A stretch of 64,000 nucleotides of DNA, taken from assembly GCF_963678635.1 (NCBI RefSeq), contig NC_087064.1, forward strand, positions 83,135,847 to 83,199,846, written 5' to 3'. This document shows, piece after piece, positions 11,370-21,889 of this stretch (position 1 is the stretch's first letter; every line of letters begins with the position of its first letter). The translations under genes were made by a program, and so were the position numbers. A model generated the notes under the pieces. That model was not told the DNA's origin and ran no database searches. It worked only from the letters and a program-made list of their open reading frames with translations. The stretch is from Symsagittifera roscoffensis. Taxonomy: Eukaryota; Xenacoelomorpha; Acoela; Convolutidae.

Positions 11370-11740
11370 TGCTTGAGCTCCTAGACGTTCTCGAAATTTG
11401 TTGTTCATGGCTACAATTATATCAACAATACTTGCATACAATCCTGGTTCAATATGCATCGGTTCTATCTTTTTTTTTTCTCCTCAGAACTTTCTTTGCC
11501 ATCTACGAATATAAAATTTCCCTCTGTATTTTTTTGGTACAAAAAATGGTATGATATTTCTGAAATAGCAGCCTCCCATTCTCCTTTCAAATGTATTTGT
11601 TCTGGAAGAAAGTTTGAAAAAGAACTAAGACTATTATTTGGATAACAATTAAAAGAAGCGTTGGAAACTAACTCAATAGTAAGAGAATCCATGACAACTG
11701 ATCGATAGAAGTTTAGTTTAAAACATGATTTACCTTTCAT
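11370..11740 (-). pseudogene. Probable Maverick minor capsid (penton-like) protein, copy I
   Basis: The minus-strand frame contains MDSLTIELVSNASFNCYPNN and then EQIHLKGEWEAAISEISY. This signature, a short strand, a PNN turn, then L-x-G-x-WE-x2-x-SEI, is conserved at the N-terminus of a Maverick virion-type protein, most likely the minor capsid/penton protein. After a frame change the sequence continues as MHIEPGLYASIVDIIVAMNN, the expected next segment. The likely start is the Met of MDSL near 11691 rather than the upstream Met. The C-terminal part towards 11000 is scrambled. It lies just downstream of integrase on the same strand. Confidence 0.55.
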
Positions 11741-11751
11741 CGGAACTTTTT

Positions 11752-12888
11752 CTCAGCTCTTTTTCATAAAACTTTCCCAGGATTTCTTCTTTGTCGAGAT
11801 CTTTGATGATGTATGAAGGAGGTTTGTTTGTAAATATCGCCGAAGTTTAAAAAATTTCAATATAAACTGTGGTTTGTATCCCTTTCGAAAAGTAATATCG
11901 TTCTTTGAAATTCTCACTCCATCTTCAACTTTGAATTTAAGTTTCCTCTACCTTGTTAGAGTTTTATTGTACAGAAAAGAGAGGAAAGCTGTATTTTTGA
12001 CATCTCTAGGAGGTTTCCCAAAAGATCTATTGATGCGACAATTCAATGGAGACACAAATCGAGGTAACTTGTGTATAAATTTTTCACCATGATTTTCTGT
12101 GTAGCGGTAAACTTTGTGTTTTAATGATTGAATGACTTTCTCTGCAAATGCAGCTTTTGTTTCACTCATTGTTGAGTAAGTTTCAATATCTTCCTCCTTG
12201 CAAAATTTTTTTGAAAATTCCTCTTGTTCTGTTCCTTTATCAACCCAAAATTTTTCTGGAGTGTTTTTTTGAGAAATCATTTTTTTAAAGCTTGCAAAGT
12301 GTCTCCGCATATTTAGTTTTCATTGTTTGAAAAACTGCAAAAAAACATCAACAGCAACCAATAAATATTGACTCCATTGCTTTGACTCGCTAGTTTGTCC
12401 ACAAAAGCCAAATCTATGTACCAAATTTCATTGATATATTTTGAAAAAGCTTGAAGTCTTCGGAAACGTCTAATTGGAGGTCCAAACTTTGTATACGATG
12501 TCTTGGTTTGTAAAAATTGTTCTACTTTCTTTTTTGACAAACTGCTTGCTTTACACAAATTTCGCACAGAACCGTACGCAGCTCTACCCCTAGAATACAA
12601 TCTGTTCAGACTTACCTATTCAGATTTTGAAAGGGATCCAAGTTCCTCTGTCTTTCGCTTTGGCATTCTTGTTGATAACAAGTTTTGGAGGAATTTGAGT
12701 TTCTCCCAAAATGGTAAAGTAAATATCTCAAAAGTCGGTACTTTTCTTCGCTTTAGTGAACACACAAAGTCTACAATCGATTCTTTTGTGTCTCGATTAT
12801 CTAATATGATATTTTCTGATTGACTTAGTCTAAATCTAGGAAAATTCGAAATTAAATCAATAAGATGTTTATTGTTACTAGTTTTCAA
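11752..12888 (-). pseudogene. Maverick retroviral-like integrase, copy I
   Basis: Read right to left: an N-terminal segment (12616-12888) with SLKRRKVPTFEIF; then RGRAAYGSVRNLCKASSLSK and RRFRRLQAFSKYINEIWYID, the zone leading to the first catalytic Asp of the DDE core (12313-12600); then a frame with KFWVDKGTEQEEFSKKFCKE (second Asp) and ETKAAFAEKVIQSLKHKVYR (the Glu region) at 11948-12310. The C-terminal chromodomain-like part lies further down, in broken frame. Maverick integrases share this rve core with retroviruses and catalyse strand transfer. At least two frame changes and one stop make it a pseudogene. Unit II holds a second copy. Confidence 0.8.
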
Positions 12889-12949
12889 CCTCGCAGTTAC
12901 ATCACTTTAAATAGAACCAAAATCTTTTGGTACAATCTCCTCTTTTTCC

Positions 12950-13215
12950 TGGTACTCTTACTTGGTGATTGATACATTGAGTAAGGAATTAGAACAAACT
13001 GATCCATACTATGTTAATCGTTTAATGACAAAAGGAGTGATAAGAGATAATAGTTGTAAGCCTTTAGGCGAGCTCAAAATAATTATCCTTTTATGCAGAG
13101 AAGTTCCTCTTCTTGTGAGTTCTGATCTTTCTCTTCAATATTTCACTAAGTCTACTTTTCGGAGATCCTTTAGCTCGCCTCGTAGCAAGTTTACTAGACA
13201 TTTTAAAAAAGGTTT
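12950..13215 (-). pseudogene. C-terminal stub of the packaging ATPase, copy I
   Basis: This stretch aligns base by base with the segment of unit II (about 19065-19313) that encodes the basic C-terminal tail of the ATPase. At about 13200 it jumps directly into DNA that in unit II lies at 21830, so the rest of the gene has been deleted from unit I. Confidence 0.55.
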
Positions 13216-13261
13216 CAAGAAGATGAGTATTTCACTATATTAACATCACTCAACAAAATTA

Positions 13262-13812
13262 TTGAACATTACAGTTCTCAGCAAACAGAAAATCTCCCAA
13301 GACTTGGGCAAGTTCTATGAATTCGTTCAGTGTATAAATGATATAGGCAACTTGCTTCAAGACTTCGTTCTCCTTTGCAGTGAAGAGACGAATCTCAATG
13401 TAGAGTGGCTTGTTCACACTGTAATTTTTGACTGTGACACACCCTTCTCTTTTTGTATGTTGCTACGTCATACACCGCATTACAAACCGCAAGTTCTTGA
13501 TCCATGGTTGAGTCTTTGTAAGAAAGGGTTCCAATACAGGAACGAGTCCAATGTTTTCAGCATCGTGAATAACAGTATTCCGTATTGCTGATATCGTTTC
13601 TCCTTCTTTTTCACCAGGATAGACTCGCTGGGTTTTTTTGATTTGTCCCGATTCATTTTTCTTTGGCAATTTGAAGCAATGTTCAAAGTAAATTTTTCCG
13701 TTGTAAGGTTTTTGGGACAAAGAAAATCTCCCAATTCTTTTTTGGTTGTTCGCAAATAGTTGGGAAGGATATCTTTTCGTGAGTACATTTTTGATTTGAG
13801 ACTCATAGCCAA
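13262..13812 (-). pseudogene. Unassigned Maverick gene, copy I
   Basis: Minus-strand frames give MAMSLKSKMYSRKDILPNYL, then in a second frame QKPYNGKIYFEHCFKLPKKN and GETISAIRNTVIHDAENIGL, then VKNYSVNKPLYIEIRLFTAK. Together they read as one soluble, Lys-rich protein of roughly 180-190 residues with two frame changes. The same gene is in unit II. It is transcribed away from the plus-strand ORF at 14027, with about 215 bases between their starts. I do not recognise the family; a structural or replication accessory role would be a guess. Confidence 0.45.
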
Positions 13813-14026
13813 CTGATCAGTAGTAGCTATTTCAAAATAATGATTTTTGTAATTATATAGAAATTAGGAAAAGTAGATGACTCACTGTACATTCCAAATA
13901 AGGTATTATTACCTTTTATGGAATTATGAGCAGGTGATGATCCAAATATGGACATTGCGTAGGTGGTGGAACTACTATATAAGCAATCCAATGTAGATGA
14001 AAATCATTTTCTACAAGTAATCGGTG
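13805..14026. promoter_or_regulatory. Divergent promoter region with TATA box, copy I
   Basis: The interval separates two head-to-head genes. TATATAAG at 13976-13983 lies about 45 bases before the ATG at 14027, so a start site near 14006 is plausible for the plus-strand gene. A CCAAT (13987) follows. Unit II has the same arrangement with TATATAA at 22604. Confidence 0.5.
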
Positions 14027-14521
14027 ATGGCATCTGCTTTGTGTCAAGCATATCCCACTTTTTATTCGTACTACAATGCAAAATCTTTTTTTATATCTGT
14101 CTCAGAAAATTTTTTTGAATGGTTCAATGTCACCCAAGATTACAGTGTATCCAACCATTTATCTTTCTGCCCAGTGGAAAATTGCAAATTTCAGTTAGTG
14201 TTAATTGGATCATCGCTGGATCAAATTTTGCAAAGATTAGATAAATATCCCTTCACTTACAAACTTGATGACTGTATATATACTTTATACAAAAACAGAT
14301 TTTATTCCAATATTATTTCATCAAGAGGCGAAGTTTTCATTCAATTGAATCGTGCAGTCAAACACAATTTGAAATGTAGAATACCTCAAAAATTACCCAG
14401 TGTTGCAAAGAAATACCTAAAAGACATTATCTCAGTTCAAAAAAGTCCAAAAGACATTATCTCACTCTGCGTCCACTCTGACTCATGGATCAGCTTTTTG
14501 GAAAAGATTCGAAAAGTTTAA
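14027..14521 (+). CDS. Unassigned 164-residue protein on the plus strand, copy I
   Basis: The ATG frame is open to a stop at 14521. The protein starts MASALCQAYPTFYSYY. It has a Cys-x5-Cys pair (FCPVENCKF), a Phe/Tyr-rich middle (YPFTYKLDDCIYTLYKNRFY) and a C-terminal internal repeat (KDIISVQKSPKDIIS). It runs opposite to the capsid/integrase genes and has its own TATA box. Unit II encodes the same protein with about ten substitutions and no stop over the first 150 residues, whereas integrase, ATPase and polB are all broken. No domain recognised. The C-terminus differs between copies because unit II has a deletion there. Confidence 0.55.
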   Translation: MASALCQAYPTFYSYYNAKSFFISVSENFFEWFNVTQDYSVSNHLSFCPVENCKFQLVLIGSSLDQILQRLDKYPFTYKLDDCIYTLYKNRFYSNIISSRGEVFIQLNRAVKHNLKCRIPQKLPSVAKKYLKDIISVQKSPKDIISLCVHSDSWISFLEKIRKV

Positions 14522-14569
14522 AATTCAAAGTATGAGACTGATTTATTGAAAAATGTTGATTGTCTCATT

Positions 14570-15600
14570 GATGGTAATGGTACTGTAAATAGTGAGCGTG
14601 TCAGTTTTTCTATTAATAATTGAATATTTGTTTATAAATATCTTGTCAAAATTGATTTTATTTAAAATCAAAAGTTTTTCAACAAATAAATTCGTAATTT
14701 TTAAACACGTGTGCAAACATTAACTCTGAGTTTTCTTGCAAGATGCAAATTTTGATTTGATTTTTTTAATAAGCTTGCAAAAATTAATTTAATTTTTCAC
14801 AAGATGCAAAAATTGTTTTGGTTTTTTTTAACAAGTGTGCAAAAGTTTTCATAAAATTTTTGTGTTAGATGCAAGTTTTTTTGTGGTTTTTTTAGAAAAA
14901 ACAAATGCAAAAATCTAACTTCTTTTTTTTATGCATATGCGAAAAACGCAAAAATTTATTGTAAAAAACTTGTTAAATAAAAAACTTGTTTTTTTTTGAC
15001 ATTTTTAATCAATATAAATGCAAAAAATGAATTTTTGAATGATCAAAATCAGATTAAAGAAATTCATAAAATTTAATTTTCAACAGTGCAAAAAAATCTT
15101 GTTACAATTTTTTTTAAAATTCGAAAATCTTTAAAGAAATTTTTCTTAATTTGCGAGTTTTTCTTTGATGTTTTTAAAAAATGTACCAGAAACAGTATAA
15201 ATTTGTTTGCATGGTGCGAAAACTAATGTAAAGTTTTTAACATGTTTGCAAAACAGGTGATAATATTTTTGTCATGTGGGAAAAAAATGAGAAATTTTTT
15301 ACAAGATGTTGAAATTCGTTTAATTTTTTTGCCATCTTAACAATAAAACTTTGTAAAATTAATTACCAATATTAATAATTAGTTTGATATTTAACAAAGT
15401 TTTTCAACAATTTTTTAAAATAAAACATAACCTTTGCAATTTTTCAACAAATTTTTCTATGACCTCTTGCTTTTCTCTTGATCTCTTTTTTCCTGTCTCT
15501 TTAAAATAAAAATACTGCCTGTCTCTTTAAAAATCTTTTCTGCTTGATCTCTTTTTTCCTGTCTCTTTAAAATAAAAAAACTAGATGCAAAGAAAAAAAC
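14570..15600. repeat. AT-rich degenerate repeats, unit I
   Basis: About 1 kb of A/T-rich DNA with recurring GTGCAAAAnTTT and AAGATGCAAAAATT words at irregular intervals of about 40-60 bases (clearest at 14690-15070). At 15478-15585 a 33-base motif, GATCTCTTTTTTCCTGTCTC plus TTTAAAATAAAAA, occurs twice, 66 bases apart. No coding frame. Confidence 0.5.
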
Positions 15601-15639
15601 CACAAAACACAAATTAACCACCAAATTGTTTACAAATCA

Positions 15640-15987
15640 AAGAGCTGTCGAGCAGCTGAAGAGTTTCGCAAGTTCTCAATGGAGTGCAAAACTGGTCTTG
15701 CCTCCATCACCGGTGGCTGCGCTGACTCGAGTTCTTGGCTCAGAGAACCCCTCATCCTCTTCTATGGTAATTGGGTTGTCCATAGATCCCTCTTCCCTAT
15801 CGTCGATTGATTAAGCCACATATCTAGAGTCAGGAGCATCGGGGTAGTTCATTCCCATATGCTCAGCCACTTCCTCCATCATTTGAATTTCTCCAAGATG
15901 GTTCTCTGTCATGAGTACGTTGAAATCCCTCGCGCATCACCTCCACCATGTGCCAGACTTGGATTGGGACGTCCATTTGTGCCAGAA
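15640..15987 (-). pseudogene. GC-richer gag-like remnant at the end of tandem unit I
   Basis: The minus strand reads MDVPIQVWHMVEVMREGFQR and, after a frame change, MMEEVAEHMGMNYPDAPDSR. The base composition and style differ from the AT-rich Maverick genes and resemble the GC-richer block at 1.5-5.5 kb. The segment is repeated at 23757-24115, each time directly before the start of the next tandem unit. I infer a retroelement fragment caught at the duplication breakpoint; no family is recognisable. Confidence 0.4.
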
Positions 15988-16294
15988 AATCTCCACAAAC
16001 TGTTTCTCGCACTTGGATTTTTACTAGTCAGCCAAAATTTCTACCGAGAACATAAGGTTGTTATTTTGCACTGAGAAGATCACTTTGAGCAATAAGTTGC
16101 GAGGGAAGTTGAATAAGTAAAAGATGCAGAGTAAAAACAAGATTTACACTTGCGAGAGTTAAGTTGACGGTGGTTAAGTTCAAATTAAAAAATTTAGAGC
16201 TGAGAGAGGAGGTAGTTGACGGTAGATAAATTGAAAATAAAATGATTTTTAGTTAAGAGAGAGGTGTACCTTCAATTTGAATGTGTGAGTTCAA

Positions 16295-16480
16295 CCAATC
16301 AAAATGGATTTTCCTTATTTGGATTGTAGTCGTTTCCAATCAGACTTCATTTTCCTTTTATTGACTTTTTATAGAAAAGTCGTGTTCAATCGGAAACAAA
16401 GCTCCAGTTTGGGTACTTTTACACATTGTCGATTCCATTCACAAAAATGTTCATTTTTGTGCTAGTTGTCTTATCCAATC
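16295..16480. promoter_or_regulatory. CCAATC array, copy II (partly decayed)
   Basis: Corresponds to 10225-10410. CCAATC is intact at 16295, 16336 and 16475; the third (TTCAATC, about 16385) and fourth (CCATTC, about 16435) boxes carry single substitutions. Confidence 0.45.
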
Positions 16481-16695
16481 AGACGAAAATTTATCGTTTA
16501 AGGACTTAAATCTTTCAAATAAGTAACAAATACTCAAAAGTAACTGCAAAAATAAATTACCAAAAGTTTTTTGCCGTAAAAATATGAAATTTTGCCGATA
16601 AAAAAACAAAAGAATGAAAATTGATAAAAGAAGCATCTCTGCAACATTTCTCATCAAGTTAATTGAACTTTTTGTATATATTTGATGAAAAATTG

Positions 16696-16881
16696 CTAAT
16701 TTTTGAGTAGATAGTCAAGTTCTTTGATTTTGATGTAGATTTGAGAGGACAACTCAAAGTTGAAGAATTTTTCAAAGCAAATCTCTGGAAGTCTGATTCG
16801 AAACCTGATCATGTAAGATTTTGAACTTTGAAAGTTTTTAAAGAAATGGAGGAAAAAAGAACTTTGCTGGGGAGTTTTCAC
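16696..16881 (-). pseudogene. Unassigned 85-residue protein, copy II, truncated frame
   Basis: The frame starts at an internal Met (MKTPQQSSFFLHFFKNFQ). In copies I and III this position is KTPQQSS or KTSQQSS, preceded by about 25 further residues. A small change upstream interrupts the N-terminal part here. The C-terminal sequence is otherwise nearly identical to the other copies. Confidence 0.4.
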
Positions 16882-16985
16882 AAATTTGGGAGTTGGGTAG
16901 GGAATAAAAAGAGTCTTTGTAATACGATCGTACTACTTTTTTATTAGCTTCAAATTTTCTAAAATAAATATATTTTCTTTTCTTT

Positions 16986-17791
16986 TCAGGTGTAACTCAG
17001 CGGTAAGTTTATAGATTTGATACGCTCCAAAACCTCTTCCACGTTGTCTTGCATGTCCTCGAAAAATAGGGAAAACTGCTTAGTTTTGAGCAACCATTTC
17101 GTATGAAGTTTCAACCAAAACTGATTATTCGAAATCTTGAGCAACAAGAGAACAACTCGGGTAATTCCTACGGACACAAAAAGATTTTTTTTTGCCTGTA
17201 CTATCTCTTAGTTCTGTGGAAATTTTTATGCTGTGGAAAGACTTTTTGAACAATTTTTTGAGTTGTAGTTTGTAAAGGATTGATAATTCATAAACTGTCC
17301 TCTAGAAAATTTATCTCCACTTTTTACCTTGGAGATGAATGGAAAACAACGCAATAATAGAGTTTTGTCTATCACTATCACCCACTATGTTATATTCTAT
17401 AATATCACTATCTATCATCAAATAATGTATTCTGAGAATGTCGTAATTCTAATAATTCTGTTATATTCAAATGCTTGAGCTCCTAGACGTTCTCGAAATT
17501 TGTTGTTCATGGCTACAATTATATCAACAATACTTGCATACAATCCTGGTTCAATATGCATCGGTTCTATCTTTTTTTTTCTCCTCAGAACTTTCTTTGC
17601 CATCTACGAATGTAAAATTTCCCTCGTATTTTTTGGTACAAAAAAGGGTATGATATTTCTGATATAGCAGCCTCCCATTCTCCTTTCAAATGTATTTGTT
17701 CTGATAGAAAGTTTGAAAAAGAACTAAGAGTATTATTCGGATAATAATTAAAAGAAGCGTTGGAAGCTAACTCAAAAGTAAAAGAATCCAT
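16986..17791 (-). pseudogene. Probable Maverick minor capsid (penton-like) protein, copy II
   Basis: The N-terminal frame (17585-17791) contains MDSFTFELASNASFNYYPNN and EQIHLKGEWEAAISEISYPF. A second frame (17418-17603) gives IEPMHIEPGLYASIVDIIVA. A third (16986-17177) reads VGITRVVLLLLKISNNQFWL and DNVEEVLERIKSINLPLSYT, which may be its C-terminal end or a separate small gene. The order and identity follow copy I. Unit I lacks part of this last frame because of a local sequence replacement at about 10965-10985. Confidence 0.5.
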
Positions 17792-17851
17792 GGCAACTGA
17801 TCGATAGAAGTTTAGTTTTAAACATGATTTACCTTTAATCAGAACATTTTC

Positions 17852-19000
17852 TCAGCTCTTTTTCATAAAATTTTCCCAGGATTTCTTCTTTGTCGAGATC
17901 TTTGATGATGTATGTAGAAGGTTTGTTTGTAAATATTGCCGAAATTTCAAAAATGTCAATGTAAATTGTGGTTTGTATCCCTTTCGAAAAGTAATATCGT
18001 TCTTTGAAATTCTCACTCCATCTTCAACTTTGAATTTAAGTTTCCTAAACCTTAATAGAATTTTATTGTACAGAAATGAGAGGAAAGCAGTATTTTTGAC
18101 ATCTCTAGGAGGTTTTCCAATAGATCTATTGATGCGACAATTCAATGGAGACACATATGGAGGTAACTTGTGTATGAATTTTTCACCATGATTTTCTGTG
18201 TAGCGGTAAACTTTGTGTTTTAATGATTGAATGACTTTCTCTGCAAATGCAGCTTTTGTTTCACTCATTGTTGAGTAAGTTTCAATGTCTTCCTCCTTGC
18301 AAAATTTTTATGAAAGTTCCTCCTTGTTCTGTTCCTTTATCAACCCAAAGTTTTTCAGGAGTGTTTTTTTGAGAAATCATTTTTTTAAAGCTTGCAAAGT
18401 GTCTCCGCATATTTAGTTTTCATTGTTTGATCTCTGAAAAACTGCAAAAAAAAACATCAACAGCAACCAATAAATATTTGACTCCATTGCTTTGACTCGC
18501 TAGTTTGTCAACAAAAGCCAAGTATATGTACCAAATTTCATTGATTTATTTTGAAAAAGCTTGAAGTCTTCGGAAACGTCTAATTGGAGGTCCAAACTTT
18601 GTATACGATGTCTTGGTTTGTAAAAATTGTTCGACTTTCTTTTTTGACAAACTGCTTGCTTTACACAAATTTCGCGCAGAACCGTACGCAGCTCTACCCC
18701 TAGAATACAATCTGTTCAGACTTACCTATTCAGATATTGAAAGGGTTCCAAGTTCCTCCGTCTTTCGCTTTGGCATTCTTGTTGATAACAAGTTTAGGGG
18801 GAATTTGAGTTGCTTCAAAATAGTAAAGTAAATATCTCAAAAGTCAGTACTTTTCTTCGCTTTAGTGAACACACAAAGTCTACAATCGATTCTTTTTTGT
18901 GTCTCGATTATCTAATATGATATTTCCTGATTGACTTAGTCTAATTCTAGGAAAATTCGAAATTAAATCAATAAGATGTTTATTGTTACTAGTTTTCAAC
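17852..19000 (-). pseudogene. Maverick retroviral-like integrase, copy II
   Basis: The C-terminal frame (17852-18268) has ETKAAFAEKVIQSLKHKVYR, CRINRSIGKPPRDVKNTAFL and then KFKVEDGVRISKNDITFRKG followed by YKPQFTLTF. The last pair is the chromodomain-like C-terminal module that Maverick integrases carry. The catalytic core and N-terminal parts follow to the right in other frames, nearly identical to copy I. Several single-base indels break it. Relative to copy I it retains a longer continuous C-terminal end, so the two copies have decayed independently. Confidence 0.8.
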
Positions 19001-19205
19001 CTCGCAGTTACATCACTTTAAGTAGAACCAAAATCTTTTGGTTTAATCTCCTCTTTTTCTTGGTACAATCTCTTACTTGGTGATTGATTTATTGAGTAAG
19101 GTATTAGAACAAACTGATCCATACTATGTCAATCGTTTAATGACAAAAGGAGTGATAAAATATATTAGTTGTAAGCCTTTAGGCGAGCTTAAAATAATTC
19201 GCCTT

Positions 19206-20075
19206 TTATGCAGAGAAGTTCCTCTTCTTGTGAGTTCTGATCTTCCTCTTCAATATTTCACTACTTCTACTTTTCGGAGATCCTTTAGCTCGCCTCGTAG
19301 CAAGTTTACTAGACGTTCGCTGAGGAACTGAATGAAACTTTCTTGACAATGGAGGATCAACTGTTTTTGCAGTTTTTGGGAAAATGTTTGAAATATTGGG
19401 AGAAAAGAGACGTATTGTATGCTCATCGTCCAAAAACCTTGTTTTTGTTTTTAATGGTAAATAAATTTTCGATGGAGCTGAACCGCTGTTTGTGCAATAT
19501 CTTAGTGAATGAACTGTTTTTGGAGTTAAATCAATCAGTTAATGACCATAAAGATTTGATGTTGCATCTTGATACAACTATTTCAATTGTGATCCTAAGA
19601 CCTAGTTGTTGACTTGATGTATTGATTTGTAAAACATCTCTCGGTGACTTGAACAAGACTATATGTGTCTTTTGTAACTCAACGTCTCTTCCCAATTTGC
19701 TTTGATGATACAAGTTCTGCTTAATATATATTGTGTTCAGTCCCCTGTGTCTTCCAGCAGTAGCAATTTTTACAAACTGCTTAGAATTGAAATTTCTTCA
19801 TAAGAGTCATCAAATATTAACAGGTATTTTGTTCCGTTATTTGGAAGGTTTTCAATCAATTCAAAGTAAACTTCTTGGATAGATTTAAGGTTTTTTCTTT
19901 GCATTTGTCCATAAAAAGATTGTTAATGTTGATAAAAACAAAAAAAAATGTCTCATTTTTGTAAAATGTACCAATTTTTAACCAATCCAAAATAAGATGC
20001 GATTTTCCAGATCCACTTGGCCCAACTAGCGAAATAAAAACTCGTTCTTTGGTAGAAATTATTTAATTCATAGCT
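19206..20075 (-). pseudogene. Maverick packaging ATPase (FtsK/HerA, A32-like), frame-broken
   Basis: The minus strand from about 20075 reads ERVFISLVGPSGSGKSHLIL, a canonical Walker A (GPSGSGKS). About 75 residues on comes KYLLIFDDSYEE, the Walker B (LLIFDD). Then, after a frame change, come KIATAGRHRGLNTIYIKQNL and LQKTHIVLFKSPRDVLQI, the signature of the Maverick ATPase. After another frame change come LIDLTPKTVHSLRYCTNSGS and LDDEHTIRLFSPN, ending in a Lys/Arg-rich tail. The ATPase would pump DNA into capsids. Only the unit II copy keeps the body of the gene; unit I keeps a stub. Confidence 0.8.
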
Positions 20076-20401
20076 TTGTAGAAGGTAAAATATAACCAAC
20101 TGTATTTGATTACATTGCTACCCAAACGGTTGTTTCTTCTTGTGTAGTGGATAACATTATTCGAACGATTGCACCTGCTAGTATCAAAACTGTGACAGAA
20201 AATTGGCACATCAAAACTAAAAGAGATCTATTACATGTACGTCCAAAAAACTTCTATGATTTTCCTTCATGATTCTCCTCATCAAAAACAAAATGTCCTA
20301 AATTTAATTGCTTGTCACATTCAACCTTGGAATGAAAAAATTGATAATGAATAACAATTAAATGTCAAAAACAGAAGATAATACAAAACGATTTAGATAA
20401 T

Positions 20402-20869
20402 TCACAACTTATTTAAAAAACATCGAGTCAGTTTTCCGTATGCAATTGCTTTTCTTTTTGCACAGTTAGGAGTTTTTGCATGACGAAATGGGTAGTTGCT
20501 ACACCTCCAATCAAATTCTTCGTCTTTGAATATGAAATTCTGAATTTTTGGGCATGCGTTGTCATCCAAGTTTGTAACCTTTGTTTCCAAATTTCTGACA
20601 GAATTTTACATTTTTCATAAGCTTTTGCAAAAAACTCCGTTTCTGGAGCTCTTAATTTTTTCAAAATTTTTTCTAGCTCAATATGTTTTTCATGACCACT
20701 GCTCCAACTGATTCTATGAAAATGCTTCGTACACCAAACAGGCTGAGATGCAGCTTTGAGAATTTTGGGAGAAAGAAAGGAATATCCCACAGTTTGTCCA
20801 TTTTTCAACTCTTAACTCTTTCAATGTTTTGTTTTCCATACACTCAATATCCAAAACAACCAGACTCAT
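20402..20869 (-). pseudogene. Possible DEDD-type exonuclease-like Maverick gene, frame-broken
   Basis: The ATG at 20869 begins MSLVVLDIEC, a beta strand ending in Asp-x-Glu as in motif I of DnaQ-like exonucleases. After a one-base frame change it continues as KNGQTVGYSFLSPKILKAAS and VWCTKHFHRISWSSGHEKHI, then PETEFFAKAYEKCKILSEI. A further change leads to VTNLDDNACPKIQNFIF and CSNYPFRHAKTPNCAKRKAI, a His/Cys-rich end. About 155 residues in total. The exonuclease idea rests on the DxE motif and on following acidic positions; metal ligands II-III cannot be confirmed by eye. Located just upstream of the ATPase on the same strand. Confidence 0.4.
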
Positions 20870-20884
20870 GATGTTTTATGATAA

Positions 20885-21640
20885 TAAAATCAGTCAATTT
20901 ATTATACTCCTCTTTTCCAAGAGAAATTTCTGATTGTTTTTCCAAGTGTTTCTTTTTCTGCGGTCTTCTATAAGATCCATTTTTTTAATATCTGAACGAT
21001 ATCTTAGAACAATTTACGCCTTCCATTATGCAAAGTCCACTCAAGCAAAAAATTTAATATAAACAGAAAAGCAGACCAGTTACGTGACCAAGAAAACAAG
21101 AACTAGGAAATCTAGGTAAAATCTAACAATAACCAGGTCCCTTATGCGTGGTAGACTTCACAGATCCAGCTGCATCATGAAGAATTGCATGAAATCTGAA
21201 GATTTTTGAATATGCAAACAAAAACATACAGGAATTTTCGTATCCAATTTGTCCCCCAAAAGGAATTTTTTGGTCAATTTTTTTCAATATTGTTTGGATC
21301 CAAAACAATACAGGTACAAAGAAAGTAGTTTTTTCTTTTCGTATTTGATGAAAAATCATGCCTAATCAAATCAAAATTTCTGAGAATTTCTTTCAATTTC
21401 TGAATGTTCATTTTCTACACTGCATTCTTCAATAATGATACAAGTTTTGTAAATGTTTCTACAGAAAACAAAACCGAGGGGATAAAATCAACCAGTTTAT
21501 CATACTCCTCTTTTTCGAACTGAAATTTTTGATTGTTTTTCCAAGTGTTTACTTTCCTACGATATTCTATAAGATCTGTTTTTTTTTGGAATATCTGAAC
21601 GATAAGTTAACGTCTTCCATTATGCAAAGTCCCTTCAATT
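20885..21640 (-). pseudogene. Unassigned minus-strand gene remnant with an internal 150-bp direct repeat
   Basis: Segments 20885-21035 and about 21478-21640 are direct repeats (TCCAAGTGTTT, TATAAGATC, AATATCTGAACGATA in both). Translated on the minus strand they give similar peptides (SFRYSKK, then NTWKNNQKFQFEKEEYDKLV in the right copy). Between them lies a frame with MNIQKLKEILRNFDLIRHDF. This looks like one small Maverick gene partly duplicated in front of the exonuclease-like gene. Family unknown. Confidence 0.4.
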
Positions 21641-21889
21641 TGAGAAATTTGTGATTCTGTATCAAATCTTGCAATTTTGGTAAATTATGAGATTCCAAAA
21701 CTGTTAGTAAAAAAAAATTCTGGGGATTTCTTGTAAAACGATATGAAAAGTCCCAATTTATTTTGAAGCTTAAAAACAAGATTTCTGGAAAACCAATGTT
21801 TCAACTCATACTGCTCAGCTCAAAGAAACTTTAAAAAAGGTTTCAAGAAGATGACTATTTCACTATATTAACATCACTCAGCAAAATTA

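Larger units (their letters stand above)
9919..15987. repeat. Internal tandem block, unit I
   Basis: The unit opens with CATCTCCACAAACTGTTTCT at 9919; the same opening occurs at about 15988 and 24116. It carries the CCAAT array, the 85-codon ORF, minor capsid, integrase, an unassigned minus gene, the plus-strand 165-codon ORF, AT-rich repeats and a GC-richer end segment. Compared with unit II it lacks about 2.5 kb at 13200 (ATPase and two further genes) and keeps about 0.43 kb after 14490 that unit II has lost. Confidence 0.8.

Noticed and set aside
21123-21359. Possible Maverick cysteine protease
   Set aside because: No His/Asp/Cys catalytic arrangement of adenain-type proteases could be seen in any frame of 20.4-21.8 kb.
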